Positions 28,596-39,110 are shown, counted from the first letter of the stretch. The stretch: 64,000 bases of DNA from Shewanella algidipiscicola (GCF_003605125.1 NZ_QPQT01000001.1:1-64000); one strand, 5' to 3'. The notes: generated by a model not told the origin, from the sequence alone. Made by a program: numbers and translations.

Positions 28596-30680
28596 ATGAC
28601 TGATTTATCAAAGTACAGAAACATTGGTATCTTTGCTCACGTTGATGCGGGTAAAACTACTACAACTGAGCGTATCCTTAAGCTAACTGGTAAAATCCAT
28701 AAATCCGGTGAAACTCATGACGGTGAATCTACAACTGACTTCATGGAACAGGAAGCTGAGCGTGGTATTACCATTCAGTCTGCTGCTGTAAGTTGTTTTT
28801 GGAAAGACCACCGTTTTAACGTTATTGACACCCCTGGCCACGTTGACTTTACAGTAGAAGTATATCGCTCTCTTAAAGTACTTGATGGTGGTATCGGTGT
28901 ATTCTGTGGTTCTGGTGGTGTTGAACCACAATCAGAAACCAACTGGCGTTATGCGAACGAATCAGGTGTTGCTCGTATCATCTTCGTAAACAAGTTAGAC
29001 CGTATGGGTGCTGACTTCTTACGCGTTGTTAAGCAAACTAAAGACGTACTAGCGGCTACGCCACTAGTTATGGTTCTACCAATCGGTATCGAAGATGAGT
29101 TCAAAGGTGTTGTTGACCTACTGACTCGTAAAGCATGGGTATGGGACGATTCAGGTGAAGCAGAAAACTACACCATCGAAGACGTACCAGCTGACATGGT
29201 TGACATGGTTGAAGAATACCGTGAAATGCTAATCGAAACTGCTGTTGAGCAGGACGATGATCTGATGGAAGCGTACATGGAAGGCGAAGAGCCGTCTATT
29301 GAAGAGATCAAGCGTTGTATCCGTAAAGGTACACGTAATCTTGACCTATTCCCAACATACTGTGGTAGCGCATTCAAAAACAAAGGTATGCAGCTCGTTC
29401 TTGACGCAGTTGTCGACTACCTGCCAGCACCAACTGAAGTTGATCCTCAGCCACTGACTGATGAAGAAGGTAACGAAACTGGTGAAGTTGCCCTAGTTTC
29501 AGTTGATGAGCCACTAAAAGCGCTTGCATTCAAGATCATGGATGACCGTTTTGGTGCCCTAACCTTCGTACGTATCTACTCTGGTAAGCTTAAGAAGGGT
29601 GACACCATCCTTAACAGCGCAACCGGTAAGACTGAACGTATTGGTCGTATGTGTGAAATGCACGCAGATGAGCGTAACGAACTTGAATCAGCACAAGCTG
29701 GTGACATCATTGCGATCGTGGGTATGAAGAACGTACAAACTGGTCATACACTATGTGATGTTAAGCACCCTTGTACTCTTGAAGCCATGGTATTCCCAGA
29801 GCCAGTAATCTCTATCGCTGTTGCACCAAAAGATAAAGGCGGCAGTGAGAAAATGGGTATCGCTATCGGTAAGATGATCGCTGAAGATCCATCATTCCGC
29901 GTAGAGACTGACGAAGACTCAGGCGAAACCATCCTTAAAGGTATGGGTGAACTTCACCTAGACATTAAGGTTGATATCCTTAAGCGTACTTACGGCGTTG
30001 ACCTAATTGTGGGTGAGCCACAAGTTGCTTACCGTGAAACTATCACTAAAGAAGTTGCTGATAGCTACACGCACAAGAAGCAATCTGGTGGTTCTGGTCA
30101 GTTTGGTAAAATTGACTATGTTATCCGTCCTGGTGAGCAAAACTCTGGCTTTACATTTAAGTCATCAGTTGTTGGTGGTAACGTACCTAAAGAATTCTGG
30201 CCTGCTGTTGAGAAAGGTTTCGCCAGCATGATGAATACTGGTACTGTTGCAGGTTTCCCTGTGCTTGACGTTGAACTAGAACTTACCGACGGTGCTTTCC
30301 ACGCAGTTGACTCGTCAGCTATCGCGTTCGAAATTGCAGCTAAAGGTGCGTTCCGTCAATCTATGCCTAAAGCCGGTGCACAACTTCTTGAGCCTATCAT
30401 GAAAGTTGATGTATTCAGCCCAGAAGACAACGTTGGTGATGTGATTGGTGACCTTAACCGTCGTCGTGGCATGATCAAAGACCAAATGGCTGGTGTAACT
30501 GGTGTTCGTGTTAAAGCTGACGTACCGCTATCAGAAATGTTCGGTTACATTGGTTCACTACGTACAATGACATCGGGTCGTGGTCAGTTCTCTATGGAGT
30601 TCTCACACTACTCACCATGTCCAAACAGCGTAGCTGAAAAAGTGATCGCTGAAGTTAAAGAAAGAAACGCTAAGAAGTAA
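28596..30680 (+). CDS. fusB: Elongation factor G 2
   Basis: A translational GTPase of 694 residues. The G motifs are intact: [12 protein letters not shown] (G1), RGITIQSAA (G2 region), DTPGHVDFT (G3), NKLDRMGAD (G4). Domains II-V follow, ending with the [20 protein letters not shown] domain V signature. Shewanella species usually carry the main fusA in the str operon and this second copy separately; the setting here, with no rpsL, rpsG or tuf alongside, fits that. It may specialise in translocation or ribosome recycling, but the sequence does not say which. Codon use is strongly biased toward GGT, GTT and CGT, suggesting high expression. Confidence 0.92.
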   Translation: MTDLSKYRNIGIFAHVDAGKTTTTERILKLTGKIHKSGETHDGESTTDFMEQEAERGITIQSAAVSCFWKDHRFNVIDTPGHVDFTVEVYRSLKVLDGGIGVFCGSGGVEPQSETNWRYANESGVARIIFVNKLDRMGADFLRVVKQTKDVLAATPLVMVLPIGIEDEFKGVVDLLTRKAWVWDDSGEAENYTIEDVPADMVDMVEEYREMLIETAVEQDDDLMEAYMEGEEPSIEEIKRCIRKGTRNLDLFPTYCGSAFKNKGMQLVLDAVVDYLPAPTEVDPQPLTDEEGNETGEVALVSVDEPLKALAFKIMDDRFGALTFVRIYSGKLKKGDTILNSATGKTERIGRMCEMHADERNELESAQAGDIIAIVGMKNVQTGHTLCDVKHPCTLEAMVFPEPVISIAVAPKDKGGSEKMGIAIGKMIAEDPSFRVETDEDSGETILKGMGELHLDIKVDILKRTYGVDLIVGEPQVAYRETITKEVADSYTHKKQSGGSGQFGKIDYVIRPGEQNSGFTFKSSVVGGNVPKEFWPAVEKGFASMMNTGTVAGFPVLDVELELTDGAFHAVDSSAIAFEIAAKGAFRQSMPKAGAQLLEPIMKVDVFSPEDNVGDVIGDLNRRRGMIKDQMAGVTGVRVKADVPLSEMFGYIGSLRTMTSGRGQFSMEFSHYSPCPNSVAEKVIAEVKERNAKK

Positions 30681-30712
30681 TTTTTGACTTTTTAGGTTAA
30701 TTCTTAAACTTA

Positions 30713-30750
30713 AAAACCCTGACGATGTAAATCGTCGGGGTTTTATTTTT
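30713..30750 (+). terminator. Intrinsic terminator of the EF-G 2 gene
   Basis: A stem of AAAACCCTGACGAT and ATCGTCGGGGTTTT with one G-T pair and a GTAA loop, followed by TATTTTTT. Confidence 0.85.
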
Positions 30751-30768
30751 TAATGGATAAACAATAAG

Positions 30769-31398
30769 ATGAACAGTGCAAATAGCGTCGTGGTATTGGA
30801 TTTCGAAACCACGGGTCTCTCCCCTACTCAAGGTGATCGCGCCATCGAAATTGGTGCAGTGAAATTACAGCAAGGTGTGATTGTTGACCATTTTCAGCAG
30901 TTGATTAATCCAGGCTTTAGGATCACTCATTTTATTGAGCAGTACACAGGCATTACCAATGCCATGTTAAACGAGGCGCCTAGTAGCCACATTGTGATGC
31001 ATGACTTTGCCGACTTCATGGGTGACGCTAACCTCGTCGCACATAATGCCAGTTTCGACCAGCGCTTTCTTGATGCTGAATTGGCACGGATACACCGCCA
31101 CTATTCTGGCCGTTTTGCTTGCTCAATGTTGGTAGCTCGACGCATTTATCCCGATGCAAGTAATCATCAACTATCCACCTTAGTGGCCCATAATCGTATC
31201 GAGCAGCAAGGTGACTTTCACCGTGCATTAGCCGATGCAGAGATGACGGCATTGTTATGGCAACATATTCTCGACACCTTATGCCAACGCTGGCAGTGCC
31301 AAGCGCCAAGTTTTGCTATGATGGCGGCATTACAGAAGCAGCCAAAAGCTAACCTTGAGCGTTTCTTTGCCAAATACGCAGACAATCAATCGAGTTGA
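30769..31398 (+). CDS. DnaQ-family 3'-5' exonuclease
   Basis: A DEDDh exonuclease related to the DNA polymerase III epsilon subunit but distinct from the true dnaQ at 61.3-62.0 kb. The five active-site residues are visible: D11 and E13 in LDFETTGL, D97 in AHNASFDQRF, H151 in FHRALADAEM and D156. The 209 residues cover the exonuclease domain with a short C-terminal tail (QPKANLERFFAKYAD) and no polymerase-binding tail of the epsilon type. Its substrate is not known. Confidence 0.85.
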   Translation: MNSANSVVVLDFETTGLSPTQGDRAIEIGAVKLQQGVIVDHFQQLINPGFRITHFIEQYTGITNAMLNEAPSSHIVMHDFADFMGDANLVAHNASFDQRFLDAELARIHRHYSGRFACSMLVARRIYPDASNHQLSTLVAHNRIEQQGDFHRALADAEMTALLWQHILDTLCQRWQCQAPSFAMMAALQKQPKANLERFFAKYADNQSS

Positions 31399-31476
31399 GC
31401 ACAATGGGGTTATACAGTGGATAAACAGGAATAATAATGAAGCACCATATTCGAAGCGCCATATGCTATGGACTAA

Positions 31477-31503
31477 ATGCTTAAGCTAAATAGACTTAAG
31501 CAT
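31477..31503. terminator. Inverted repeat after the exonuclease gene
   Basis: Perfect 9-bp arms ATGCTTAAG and CTTAAGCAT with a 9-base loop lie between the convergent exonuclease and DUF3334 genes. There is no T run on either side, so it is at best a weak terminator. Confidence 0.35.
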
Positions 31504-31612
31504 ACACACTAATTTAGTCAGCCCCCCGAAAGGGTTGATGCCTTTTTTAGCAATGCCGCTTTGCTGTTAGCCAGCAAGAGCATTTACTTATATCGGTTAT
31601 CACTAGCGTCAA

Positions 31613-32302
31613 TTAAATACCTAGCTCTTTCATTAAGTCATCGGCGTCATCGTCGACCACCACGGCTTGATTTACCGATTTAGCCCAAGATGCCGAACCA
31701 CCAGGACTATGTTGTGCTAACAGCGCATCGGGATCATGCTCTTCATCCTGTTCAAATTCGGTCAGTTTAATAAACTCGGTTTTATCCATCGCAAATTCAA
31801 GATAAAAAATATGATGTTCTGCGGTTTTAAACGCCACGCGTCTCGCCACAGCTTCATCCAAATTAGTGTCAATTGAGATGGTCAGCTCTTTATTAATTGT
31901 GAGCATTTTAGGCTGGCTTTGATTAATCGAGGTTTGTAGCTCTTTATTCATCTTGACGATAAAGTCGCCTAAAATCTGATTCATCAATTCGCCCATAATA
32001 TCGGCCACCTCATCTGACGTATGCGAAAAGGCTAAATCTGATTCTGGCATCCCCATCTGTTTCATATAGGCTTGATAAATTTCAATCGCAGCCTTGGCAG
32101 AGAAGTTGATCACCACTAAACCAGAAAATCCCCCATCAAAAATAGAGAAACAACCTAGATCGGGTTTTAAGCAGGTCTTATTAATACTTTGTATCATAGC
32201 CGCATGTGATATAGGGCTGGATGTGGTGCTAGATAGTACATGAGAAACAGAGTGGCAAAGCTTTAATAAAATATCATCGGAGGTGATCACTTGAGATGTC
32301 AT
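31613..32302 (-). CDS. DUF3334 family protein, possible CheX-like fold
   Basis: A soluble protein of 229 residues matching my recollection of DUF3334. The segment DEVADIMGELMNQILGDF (near 97-114) resembles the E..N active-site helix of CheC/CheX phosphatases, and the pattern of alternating strands afterwards is compatible with that fold. The C terminus is acidic (VVVDDDADDLMKELGI). It is divergent from a chemoreceptor gene, which strengthens the idea of a role in signalling or chemotaxis. This is inference; the resemblance could be superficial. Confidence 0.65.
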   Translation of the reverse strand: MTSQVITSDDILLKLCHSVSHVLSSTTSSPISHAAMIQSINKTCLKPDLGCFSIFDGGFSGLVVINFSAKAAIEIYQAYMKQMGMPESDLAFSHTSDEVADIMGELMNQILGDFIVKMNKELQTSINQSQPKMLTINKELTISIDTNLDEAVARRVAFKTAEHHIFYLEFAMDKTEFIKLTEFEQDEEHDPDALLAQHSPGGSASWAKSVNQAVVVDDDADDLMKELGI

Positions 32303-32638
32303 CGTTATGTTTATTCCAAAAAAATCAATGCTTAATTCTGCGCGCTAATGCCCTAAAAATCAAAGCTAAATCATAATTTAGCGCCACAGGGCTTGTACAA
32401 CAGACTTTTGAGCCTTAAACCATTGAATCACCTCATATCATTATCTTGCTGCCAGTTCAGTTTGAAGGTAAAAAGTAAAGTATACCTTGGTATAAAAGCG
32501 ACTAACCTTGCCAAAAATGCGTGAGCTAGATCAATTATTTACTAATAATAAACCTATAAACAGGCTATTGATTTTATTCAGATACATGACGAGGTATATT
32601 GGCCATAAAGAACAGTTCGCAACATAATAAGGGATATC
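32303..32638. other. Divergent intergenic region with palindromes
   Basis: 336 bases shared by the DUF3334 and chemoreceptor genes. It holds GCTAAAT/ATTTAGC (32365-32371, 32376-32382) and TATACC-TT-GGTATA (32481-32494). No gene seen. A sigma-28 type promoter for the chemoreceptor was looked for and not convincingly found. Confidence 0.5.
32481..32494. promoter_or_regulatory. Operator-like palindrome
   Basis: TATACC and GGTATA flank two bases. Its position between two divergent genes suits a regulator site; identity unknown. Confidence 0.3.
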
Positions 32639-34267
32639 ATGCTCGCGATTCTTAGACGATTTACGATACTACAACGGCTTATATTTATGTTAATACTGGC
32701 CGCCATTGGTACTTTCGTTTTTGCTAGTTTTTCGATTAATGAGCAACGTAACAACCTGATTAACGAGAAATGGGTACAAAATGATGCCCAGCTCTCAACC
32801 ATGCTTAGCATCATTAACTCGCATCACATTCAAGTCCAGCAAGGTAAAAACAGCACTATGGCTGCCCAAAGCGAAGCCGTCGAGCTGATTAATAAAGCCA
32901 AATATGGTCAACATGGCTATTTCATCTTATTTGATGCAAATAACACAGTTATTGCTCATGGAGCCAATCCAGAAAAAGCGGGGCAGTCTCTGAGCACGCT
33001 TGGTGCTCCTGCCGTTTTTAAACAGCTAATAAGTCAAGCCCAGCAAGGAGAATTAGCACAACATATTGTCGAAATGCATGATCCTAGCAATGGTGAACAA
33101 GAGCAAGCACTGGTGTCAGCCAGTGCATTTACGCCATGGGGCTGGACCTTGGTCACGAATGCTTATATGAGCGATGTTAATGACACGACCATTAGCGTGA
33201 TGTATGACTATTTGGCCATTATGCTGCTAATCTCAGTCCCCATATTTGCCTTCTTCTTGGTACTTAATCACTCGATCAGCGCGCCGTTAACGCAAGCGAT
33301 CGATGCCATGAATGACATCGCCCAAGGGGAAGGTGATTTAACCAAACGCTTGCCCACAACGGGTAACGATGAGGTAGTTGCACTAGCTAAAGCATTTAAT
33401 GTTTTCGTAGGTAAAATTAACCATATGGTCGCAGAGCTGCAGCCCGTTGGTCATCATCTTAACCAAGATGCCGATCGTTTACTCAATGCCGTGAGTGAGT
33501 CCAATGCCAGTGTCGATCATCTGCATCAAGAAACCAGCAATGTTGCCACCGCCATTAATCAAATGTTGTCGACTACACAAGAGATGGCCAGTAATACCCA
33601 GCAAGCCGCCGATGCCGCAAACAGCGTTAAGCGACAAGCCCTTGACAGTAAAACTCAAATGGATAGTACTGTAAATAATACCCATAAGCTGGTAGAAGAA
33701 CTGCGCAGTGCCGAGGTGATCACCGAACACCTCGGGGTCTCATCGAAACAAATTGGCAATATTTTAGAAGTGATCAGGGGCATTGCAGATCAAACCAACC
33801 TACTTGCACTCAATGCAGCCATTGAAGCCGCTCGCGCGGGTACCCATGGGCGCGGGTTTGCCGTGGTCGCCGATGAAGTGCGCGCATTAGCTAACCGCAC
33901 GCAAGACTCGACCAATGAGATCCAAAAAATAGTTACCGATATTCAAACCGGTGTCGCGAGTGTGATCGCCAGTAACAATCAAAATCAAGGGCAATCGGAG
34001 CAGTTACAAACCCAAGCACAGGCGGTTGGCGACTCACTTAACGCCATTTTAGAGTTAATCGCCCATATCAGTGATATGAATACTCAACTTGCTAGTGCAA
34101 CAGAAGAGCAATCTTTGGTGACAGAAGAGATTAATCGCAACGTCTGCAGCATAACTGAATTATCTGAGGTCTCTGTTAAAGCTAATGAAAGTAACCGCCT
34201 AGCGGCCGAATCTCTTAAGCAAATTAGTCAGACGAGCACCCAAATTTTAGGACAGTTTAAAGTATAA
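32639..34267 (+). CDS. Methyl-accepting chemotaxis protein with Cache sensor
   Basis: An inner-membrane chemoreceptor of 542 residues. A first membrane segment (about 11-31) is followed by a periplasmic single-Cache-like domain with [20 protein letters not shown] and [14 protein letters not shown], a second membrane segment (about 188-208), a HAMP domain ending near 265, and the signalling hairpin with the conserved tip [20 protein letters not shown]. No C-terminal CheR-docking pentapeptide is seen. The ligand is unknown; this sensor type often binds small carboxylates. It has its own terminator and so is a single-gene unit. Confidence 0.9.
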   Translation: MLAILRRFTILQRLIFMLILAAIGTFVFASFSINEQRNNLINEKWVQNDAQLSTMLSIINSHHIQVQQGKNSTMAAQSEAVELINKAKYGQHGYFILFDANNTVIAHGANPEKAGQSLSTLGAPAVFKQLISQAQQGELAQHIVEMHDPSNGEQEQALVSASAFTPWGWTLVTNAYMSDVNDTTISVMYDYLAIMLLISVPIFAFFLVLNHSISAPLTQAIDAMNDIAQGEGDLTKRLPTTGNDEVVALAKAFNVFVGKINHMVAELQPVGHHLNQDADRLLNAVSESNASVDHLHQETSNVATAINQMLSTTQEMASNTQQAADAANSVKRQALDSKTQMDSTVNNTHKLVEELRSAEVITEHLGVSSKQIGNILEVIRGIADQTNLLALNAAIEAARAGTHGRGFAVVADEVRALANRTQDSTNEIQKIVTDIQTGVASVIASNNQNQGQSEQLQTQAQAVGDSLNAILELIAHISDMNTQLASATEEQSLVTEEINRNVCSITELSEVSVKANESNRLAAESLKQISQTSTQILGQFKV

Positions 34268-34287
34268 GGCTAAAGCCAATATCTGTT

Positions 34288-34318
34288 AAAGGAGCGCTAT
34301 TTAGCGCTCCTTTTTTTT
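34288..34318 (+). terminator. Intrinsic terminator of the chemoreceptor gene
   Basis: A 12-bp stem AAAGGAGCGCTA/TAGCGCTCCTTT with a 2-base centre followed by a run of T. Confidence 0.9.
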
Positions 34319-34377
34319 AAGTAAACTGTGATAAACTTAACGCTATAGTTATTTCCCCTAAAGCGAGAGCTAGGATT

Positions 34378-34767
34378 ATGGCGCGCATGACGTTGGCAGT
34401 TCACCCGCAGCTTTACACTATCCACAGCTTTAGTCCCGACACAATGCTTAATCCCGACGTGTTACGTCAACCGATGTTTTTTATTGGAAAAACCAAAGAT
34501 GAATTGTCTGTAGTGGTTCCTGCCGCATTAGTCCTAGATAGCCTTGAACAAGAAAGAGATTGGCGCTGCTTAGAAGTTGTAGGGCCGCTAGGCTTTTCCA
34601 TGACAGGTATATTGGCAAGTGTATCGACCACCCTTGCTAACGCCCAAGTCAGTATTTTCGCCATTTCAACCTTCGATACCGATTATGTGCTTGTTAAAAA
34701 GGAGAAGCTTGAGCTGGCCATTGGTGCGCTCAAAAAAAACAATTACCAAATCATTCATTACCAATGA
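34378..34767 (+). CDS. ACT domain-containing protein
   Basis: A 129-residue soluble protein with a C-terminal ACT domain of the CASTOR-like kind: PLGFSMTGILASVSTTLANA (near 79-98) then VSIFAISTFDTDYVLVK. ACT domains usually bind amino acids as allosteric ligands. There is no catalytic domain, so it is probably a small regulator or binding protein. It starts 36 bases before ptsH on the same strand, and so may be co-transcribed with the PTS genes. A second in-frame ATG lies three codons on. Confidence 0.8.
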   Translation: MARMTLAVHPQLYTIHSFSPDTMLNPDVLRQPMFFIGKTKDELSVVVPAALVLDSLEQERDWRCLEVVGPLGFSMTGILASVSTTLANAQVSIFAISTFDTDYVLVKKEKLELAIGALKKNNYQIIHYQ

Positions 34768-34803
34768 TCTATCGCTTTATTTCCTCGGTTAAAGAGTCTA
34801 TTT

Positions 34804-35061
34804 ATGTACCAAAGAACAGTCACAATATTGGCAGAGCATGGTATTCATACCCGTCCTGCAGCGTTATTAGTAAAAGCGGCGAAACAATACGATTGTGATA
34901 TCCTCGTCGAATGCCAAGGCAAACAGGCCAGTGCCAAGAGTTTGTTTAAGCTACAAACATTAGGTTTATATAAAGGGGTATCTGTTACTGTCACAGCTGA
35001 CGGTGAACAGGCACAACAAGCGGTAGAGCATGTCTCTGAACTGCTAATCACCTTAAGTTAA
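34804..35061 (+). CDS. ptsH: Phosphocarrier protein HPr
   Basis: The general PTS phosphocarrier that takes phosphate from enzyme I at H15 (EHGIHTRPAA) and passes it to sugar-specific EIIA proteins. The 85 residues are the normal length, and the ASAKSLFKLQTLGL block around the regulatory serine region is conserved. It is followed 13 bases later by ptsI, which has a strong AAGGAG site, so the pair is an operon. Confidence 0.94.
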   Translation: MYQRTVTILAEHGIHTRPAALLVKAAKQYDCDILVECQGKQASAKSLFKLQTLGLYKGVSVTVTADGEQAQQAVEHVSELLITLS

Positions 35062-35074
35062 CAAGGAGTTCGAG

Positions 35075-36781
35075 ATGCGCATTAAAGGGATAGCCGTGGC
35101 GGGAGGAATCGCCTTTGGGCAAGCAAAAGTGGTTACCCCTTATCACAGTCAGCTCGATTACCATCTTATACCGCCTGCGCAGCTGGGAATAGAACAGGCT
35201 CGACTCGACAAAGCACTCGCTTCTTTAATTCAGCAAATAAAACACAGTGCGCAGCATCTCGATCCTAATAGTGAGCATTACCAATTAATTGAGGCAGATT
35301 TACTACTGTTAGAAGACGCTGATCTGCAGGCTGAGCTTCGCGCAGCGATAACTGAGCAACAGTTTTCTGCGGCATTAGCGGTAGAACATACCTTTGCTAA
35401 ACAAGCCCAAGCACTGCAGGCGATGGACTCACCTTATTTAGCCAGCCGCTCTGATGATATATTAGCTTTAGGTCAAAGAGTTATAACCACCCTGCTCACG
35501 GGTAAATGCAGTACATTAACCGAGTTGCCCCGCAATAGCATAGTGATCGCCAAAGATATCACCCCAGCTGAATTTGCCCTGTTACCGCTAGAAAACCTCG
35601 CAGGATTAGTGTTGCAAACGGGCGGCATCACCAGCCACAGCGCTATTTTAGCACGCAGCTTCGATATCCCCACCCTAGTGGGCTGTGAATGCAATCTTAA
35701 CGATATCGTCGATGGTACACCCGTTGCTATCGATACCCTAAATGGTTTGCTGTTTATCGATCCCGATGCCGAGCAGGTTGCGCAACTGACACTGGCACAG
35801 CAACAAACATTACGACGTAAAACTGAGTTACTTAAATTTAAAGATCACCCCACTCAAACTTCAGATGGCCACCCCATCGCCCTACTTGCTAACGTAGGCT
35901 GCATTAGCGAAATCAATCACCTTAGCTCCGTTGGTGGTGAAGGTGTAGGGTTATTTCGCACCGAGTTTATGTTGATGAACCGCCAACAACTGCCCGATGA
36001 ACAGCAACAATATCAACTTTACTGTGATGCATTACAGCTACTTAACGGCAGAATACTGACAATTCGTACTATCGATATCGGTGCCGATAAAGAGGTGCCT
36101 GCTTTAGCAATGCCCGTTGAGGAAAACCCAGCATTAGGGCTACGTGGTGTACGATACACCCTTGCCCACCCGCAACTGTTTTGTGTACAGCTAAAGGCCA
36201 TTTTGCGTGCTGCCAATCAGGGACCGATTCGATTAATGTTTCCTATGGTCAATCAAGTCGAAGAGCTCGAGACGATATTGGCACTTATCGAGCAGTGTAA
36301 AACAGAGCTTATTGAGCAAGAGAAGGGCTATGGTCCACTGTCAATGGGGATCGTCGTCGAGACCCCCGCAGCAGTATTAAATTTAGCATCGATGCTACCT
36401 TTACTCGACTTTATCAGCATAGGAACCAATGACTTAACACAATACACCATGGCTGCAGACCGAGGCAATCCAGAGCTCATTAAGCGCTATCCAGTGCTGT
36501 CTCCGGCGCTCATCAAACTCATCAGTCAAACCATTAACCAAGCCCACGCAGCCAAAGTGACAGTATCTTTATGTGGTGAATTAGCCAGTAATCCGCGCGC
36601 TACTGCCCTATTAGTTGGTCTTGGCATTGATGAATTAAGTGTTAGTGTGGCAGCCTTACTTGAAATAAAACAAGAGCTCAGCCGCTGGACCTACATAGAG
36701 TGTGTCGAACTGGCGCAACATGCTAAAGTGATTTCACGCATAGAGACACTAAATGAGTTGTTAACATGCTGTCACTCTTGA
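35075..36781 (+). CDS. ptsI: PTS enzyme I (phosphoenolpyruvate-protein phosphotransferase)
   Basis: Autophosphorylates with PEP and phosphorylates HPr. The 568 residues are close to the E. coli length of 575. The active-site histidine is H188 in TGGITSHSAILARS. The PEP-binding domain shows GVGLFRTEFMLMNR, LGLRGVRYTLAHP and IGTNDLTQYTMAADRGN, with the catalytic cysteine in VSLCGELASNP. It lies between ptsH and crr. No sugar-specific EIIBC gene is present in the window. Confidence 0.95.
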   Translation: MRIKGIAVAGGIAFGQAKVVTPYHSQLDYHLIPPAQLGIEQARLDKALASLIQQIKHSAQHLDPNSEHYQLIEADLLLLEDADLQAELRAAITEQQFSAALAVEHTFAKQAQALQAMDSPYLASRSDDILALGQRVITTLLTGKCSTLTELPRNSIVIAKDITPAEFALLPLENLAGLVLQTGGITSHSAILARSFDIPTLVGCECNLNDIVDGTPVAIDTLNGLLFIDPDAEQVAQLTLAQQQTLRRKTELLKFKDHPTQTSDGHPIALLANVGCISEINHLSSVGGEGVGLFRTEFMLMNRQQLPDEQQQYQLYCDALQLLNGRILTIRTIDIGADKEVPALAMPVEENPALGLRGVRYTLAHPQLFCVQLKAILRAANQGPIRLMFPMVNQVEELETILALIEQCKTELIEQEKGYGPLSMGIVVETPAAVLNLASMLPLLDFISIGTNDLTQYTMAADRGNPELIKRYPVLSPALIKLISQTINQAHAAKVTVSLCGELASNPRATALLVGLGIDELSVSVAALLEIKQELSRWTYIECVELAQHAKVISRIETLNELLTCCHS

Positions 36782-36848
36782 TAATTATTGAGTATGCTAT
36801 CGAAAACGTATTCATCGTTCAGCTGGGCATCAGCATAGGGGCTAATTA

Positions 36849-37358
36849 ATGGGATTTTTGAGTCGAATTCGGCGTTTAGTGTCAGGCCAACCGCCCATCA
36901 GTGGTGGTATAGATGTGTTCGCCCCCGTGTCGGGTGAGATTGTTGCCATTGAAAAAGTACCCGATGTGGTATTTGCTGAAAAGATTGTCGGTGACGGCAT
37001 AGCAATCGCCCCGAAGGGTCACCAAATGTTAGCGCCAATCGATGGCACTATCGGCAAAATATTTGAAACTAACCATGCCTTTAGCATTGAATCTCCCCAT
37101 GGTTTAGAGCTGTTTGTCCATTTTGGTGTTGGCACGGTCGAACTGCGCGGCAACGGCTTTAAGCGTTTAGCCGAAGAAGGCCAGCAAGTAAAGATGGGCG
37201 ATCCCATATTGGAATTTGATCTCGATTACCTCAAAACCCATGTAGAAAGTTTACTTACTCCTGTGGTGTTGGCCAATATGGAGGATATTAAGCGTATTGA
37301 TAAACATCAAGGCTCTATCGAGGCGGGTAAAGACATTATCTTTTCAGTGCAGTTATAG
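36849..37358 (+). CDS. crr: PTS EIIA-glucose (Crr)
   Basis: A cytosolic phosphocarrier of 169 residues that accepts phosphate from HPr at H91 ([14 protein letters not shown]); H76 is the second active-site histidine. In enteric bacteria it also controls adenylate cyclase and non-PTS permeases. The length matches the E. coli protein. It starts 67 bases after ptsI, so it may share that transcript. Which EII it serves in this organism cannot be told here. Confidence 0.94.
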   Translation: MGFLSRIRRLVSGQPPISGGIDVFAPVSGEIVAIEKVPDVVFAEKIVGDGIAIAPKGHQMLAPIDGTIGKIFETNHAFSIESPHGLELFVHFGVGTVELRGNGFKRLAEEGQQVKMGDPILEFDLDYLKTHVESLLTPVVLANMEDIKRIDKHQGSIEAGKDIIFSVQL

Positions 37359-37463
37359 AAATCGTCCTAAGCGTCACGCTTAACTCTTGATTTAGGGCTC
37401 AGCGATTAATGATTACTTTTTAATGCTGAACTTCATGGTCCATATACAAGTATACAACCAACA

Positions 37464-37492
37464 CATTATTGCGCCTAAATGGCGCAATAATG
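37464..37492 (+). terminator. 12-bp perfect hairpin after crr
   Basis: CATTATTGCGCC and GGCGCAATAATG flank TAAAT about 105 bases after crr. There is no immediate T run, so termination is possible but not certain. Confidence 0.5.
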
Positions 37493-37638
37493 TCATATCA
37501 AACGTGACCCAAAATCAACGTTTTTTTGAGCATTTATTATCGGCGCCTATCGTAACACTTGAGCCGGACAAGACTCGATGACACAATGCAAATCATAGCG
37601 CAGTAATAGCGCACCTCATCCAGTAAGGAGACCCCATT

Positions 37639-37980
37639 TTGACCCTTTATGGCATAAAAAATTGCGATACCGTTAAAAAAGCCCGTAAGTGGCTAGAACA
37701 ACATCAACAAACGGTTGTTTTTCATGATTTTCGTGACGATGGTCTAAACCAAGCCGATTTAGAAGCCTGGGTCGAGACCTTAGGTTGGGAGACGTTATTT
37801 AACAAACGCAGTACTAGCTTTAGAAATCTCAGTGATGACGATAAAACCGCCATAGACAAGCACAAAGCTATCGAATTGATGCTTGCTCATCCTACCTTGA
37901 TTAAGCGGCCGGTATTAGTGATTAAAAATAAGGTATGGGTTGGCTTTAAGGCCGAACAGTATCAGGAGATCTTTAACTAA
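37639..37980 (+). CDS. yffB: ArsC-like thioredoxin-fold protein YffB
   Basis: A 113-residue member of the ArsC/Spx family with its single conserved cysteine C9 in [16 protein letters not shown]. coli YffB is not an arsenate reductase and is thought to use glutathione, so no arsenic function is implied. It starts with TTG preceded by AAGGAG. Its TAA shares one base with the dapE ATG, so the two are coupled, as in many relatives. Confidence 0.88.
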   Translation: MTLYGIKNCDTVKKARKWLEQHQQTVVFHDFRDDGLNQADLEAWVETLGWETLFNKRSTSFRNLSDDDKTAIDKHKAIELMLAHPTLIKRPVLVIKNKVWVGFKAEQYQEIFN

Positions 37981-39110
37981 TGACAGACGCTGTGTTAACG
38001 CTGGCACAAGATCTGATTAGCCGCGCATCGGTTACCCCACTCGACGAAGGGTGCCAGCAGGTCATGGCGGATCGCCTCGCCGCAAAAGGCTTTACCATTG
38101 AATCTATGGTGTTTGAAGACACCACCAATATGTGGGCTAGACGAGGCAATGATGGCCCGCTGTTTTGTTTTGCAGGTCATACCGATGTAGTACCGGTAGG
38201 CGAGCTTAACCGCTGGCATACCCCCCCTTTCGAACCTGTGGTGATTGACGGTTATCTGCATGGACGCGGCGCAGCAGATATGAAAGGGTCGCTCGCCGCC
38301 ATGGTGGTTGCCACCGAGCGCTTTGTCGAGCAACACCCTAACCATAAAGGCTCAATCGCCTTTTTGATCACCAGTGATGAGGAAGGCCCATTTATCAATG
38401 GCACCCCGCGTGTCATTGATACACTCGAAGCCCGCAACGAAAAAATCACTTGGTCGTTAGTGGGTGAACCCTCATCGACCCATAAGTTAGGTGACATAGT
38501 CAAAAATGGCCGCCGTGGGAGCCTCACTGGAAACTTGACCGTCAAAGGGATTCAAGGCCATGTCGCCTACCCTCACCTAGCAGATAACCCGATCCATAAG
38601 GCCGCACCTGCACTGGATGAATTGGCGCGCATGATTTGGGATAAAGGCAATGAGTTTTTTCCGCCAACCAGTTTCCAAATCGCCAATATTAATGGCGGCA
38701 CCGGCGCATCGAATGTTATTCCTGGGGCGCTTGAGGTGATGTTTAATTTCCGTTACTCGACCGAGGTGACCGCCGAGATTTTAATCCAGCGCGTACTCAA
38801 CATTCTCGATGCACACGGCTTAGATTATGACATTAGTTGGATCTATAACGGCTTGCCATTTTTAACTGAAGATGGGCCACTACTGCAAGCCACCAAAGAA
38901 GCCATTAAAGAGATCACCACGCTCGATACCGATCCGCAAACTTCTGGTGGCACCTCTGATGGCCGTTTTATTGCGCCTACTGGCGCCCAAGTCATTGAAG
39001 TTGGCCCTGTAAACGCCACCATTCACAAGGTGAATGAATGCGTTAAGGTCGCCGATATTGAACAGCTTGCCTTGGTATATCAGCGGATTTTGGAAAAGCT
39101 ATTGTGCTAA
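37980..39110 (+). CDS. dapE: Succinyl-diaminopimelate desuccinylase
   Basis: A zinc-dependent M20-family hydrolase that makes LL-diaminopimelate for lysine and peptidoglycan. The metal ligands H67 and D69 are in [11 protein letters not shown], with [15 protein letters not shown] and the catalytic glutamates in [12 protein letters not shown]. The C-terminal ligand block [10 protein letters not shown] is present. At 376 residues it is standard length. It overlaps yffB by one base and the M15 peptidase by seven. Confidence 0.95.
   Translation: MTDAVLTLAQDLISRASVTPLDEGCQQVMADRLAAKGFTIESMVFEDTTNMWARRGNDGPLFCFAGHTDVVPVGELNRWHTPPFEPVVIDGYLHGRGAADMKGSLAAMVVATERFVEQHPNHKGSIAFLITSDEEGPFINGTPRVIDTLEARNEKITWSLVGEPSSTHKLGDIVKNGRRGSLTGNLTVKGIQGHVAYPHLADNPIHKAAPALDELARMIWDKGNEFFPPTSFQIANINGGTGASNVIPGALEVMFNFRYSTEVTAEILIQRVLNILDAHGLDYDISWIYNGLPFLTEDGPLLQATKEAIKEITTLDTDPQTSGGTSDGRFIAPTGAQVIEVGPVNATIHKVNECVKVADIEQLALVYQRILEKLLC

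Noticed and set aside
32303..32638. Sigma-28 (flagellar) promoter for the chemoreceptor
   Set aside because: The best TAAA...GCC pair has the wrong spacing (13 bases) and a poor -10.
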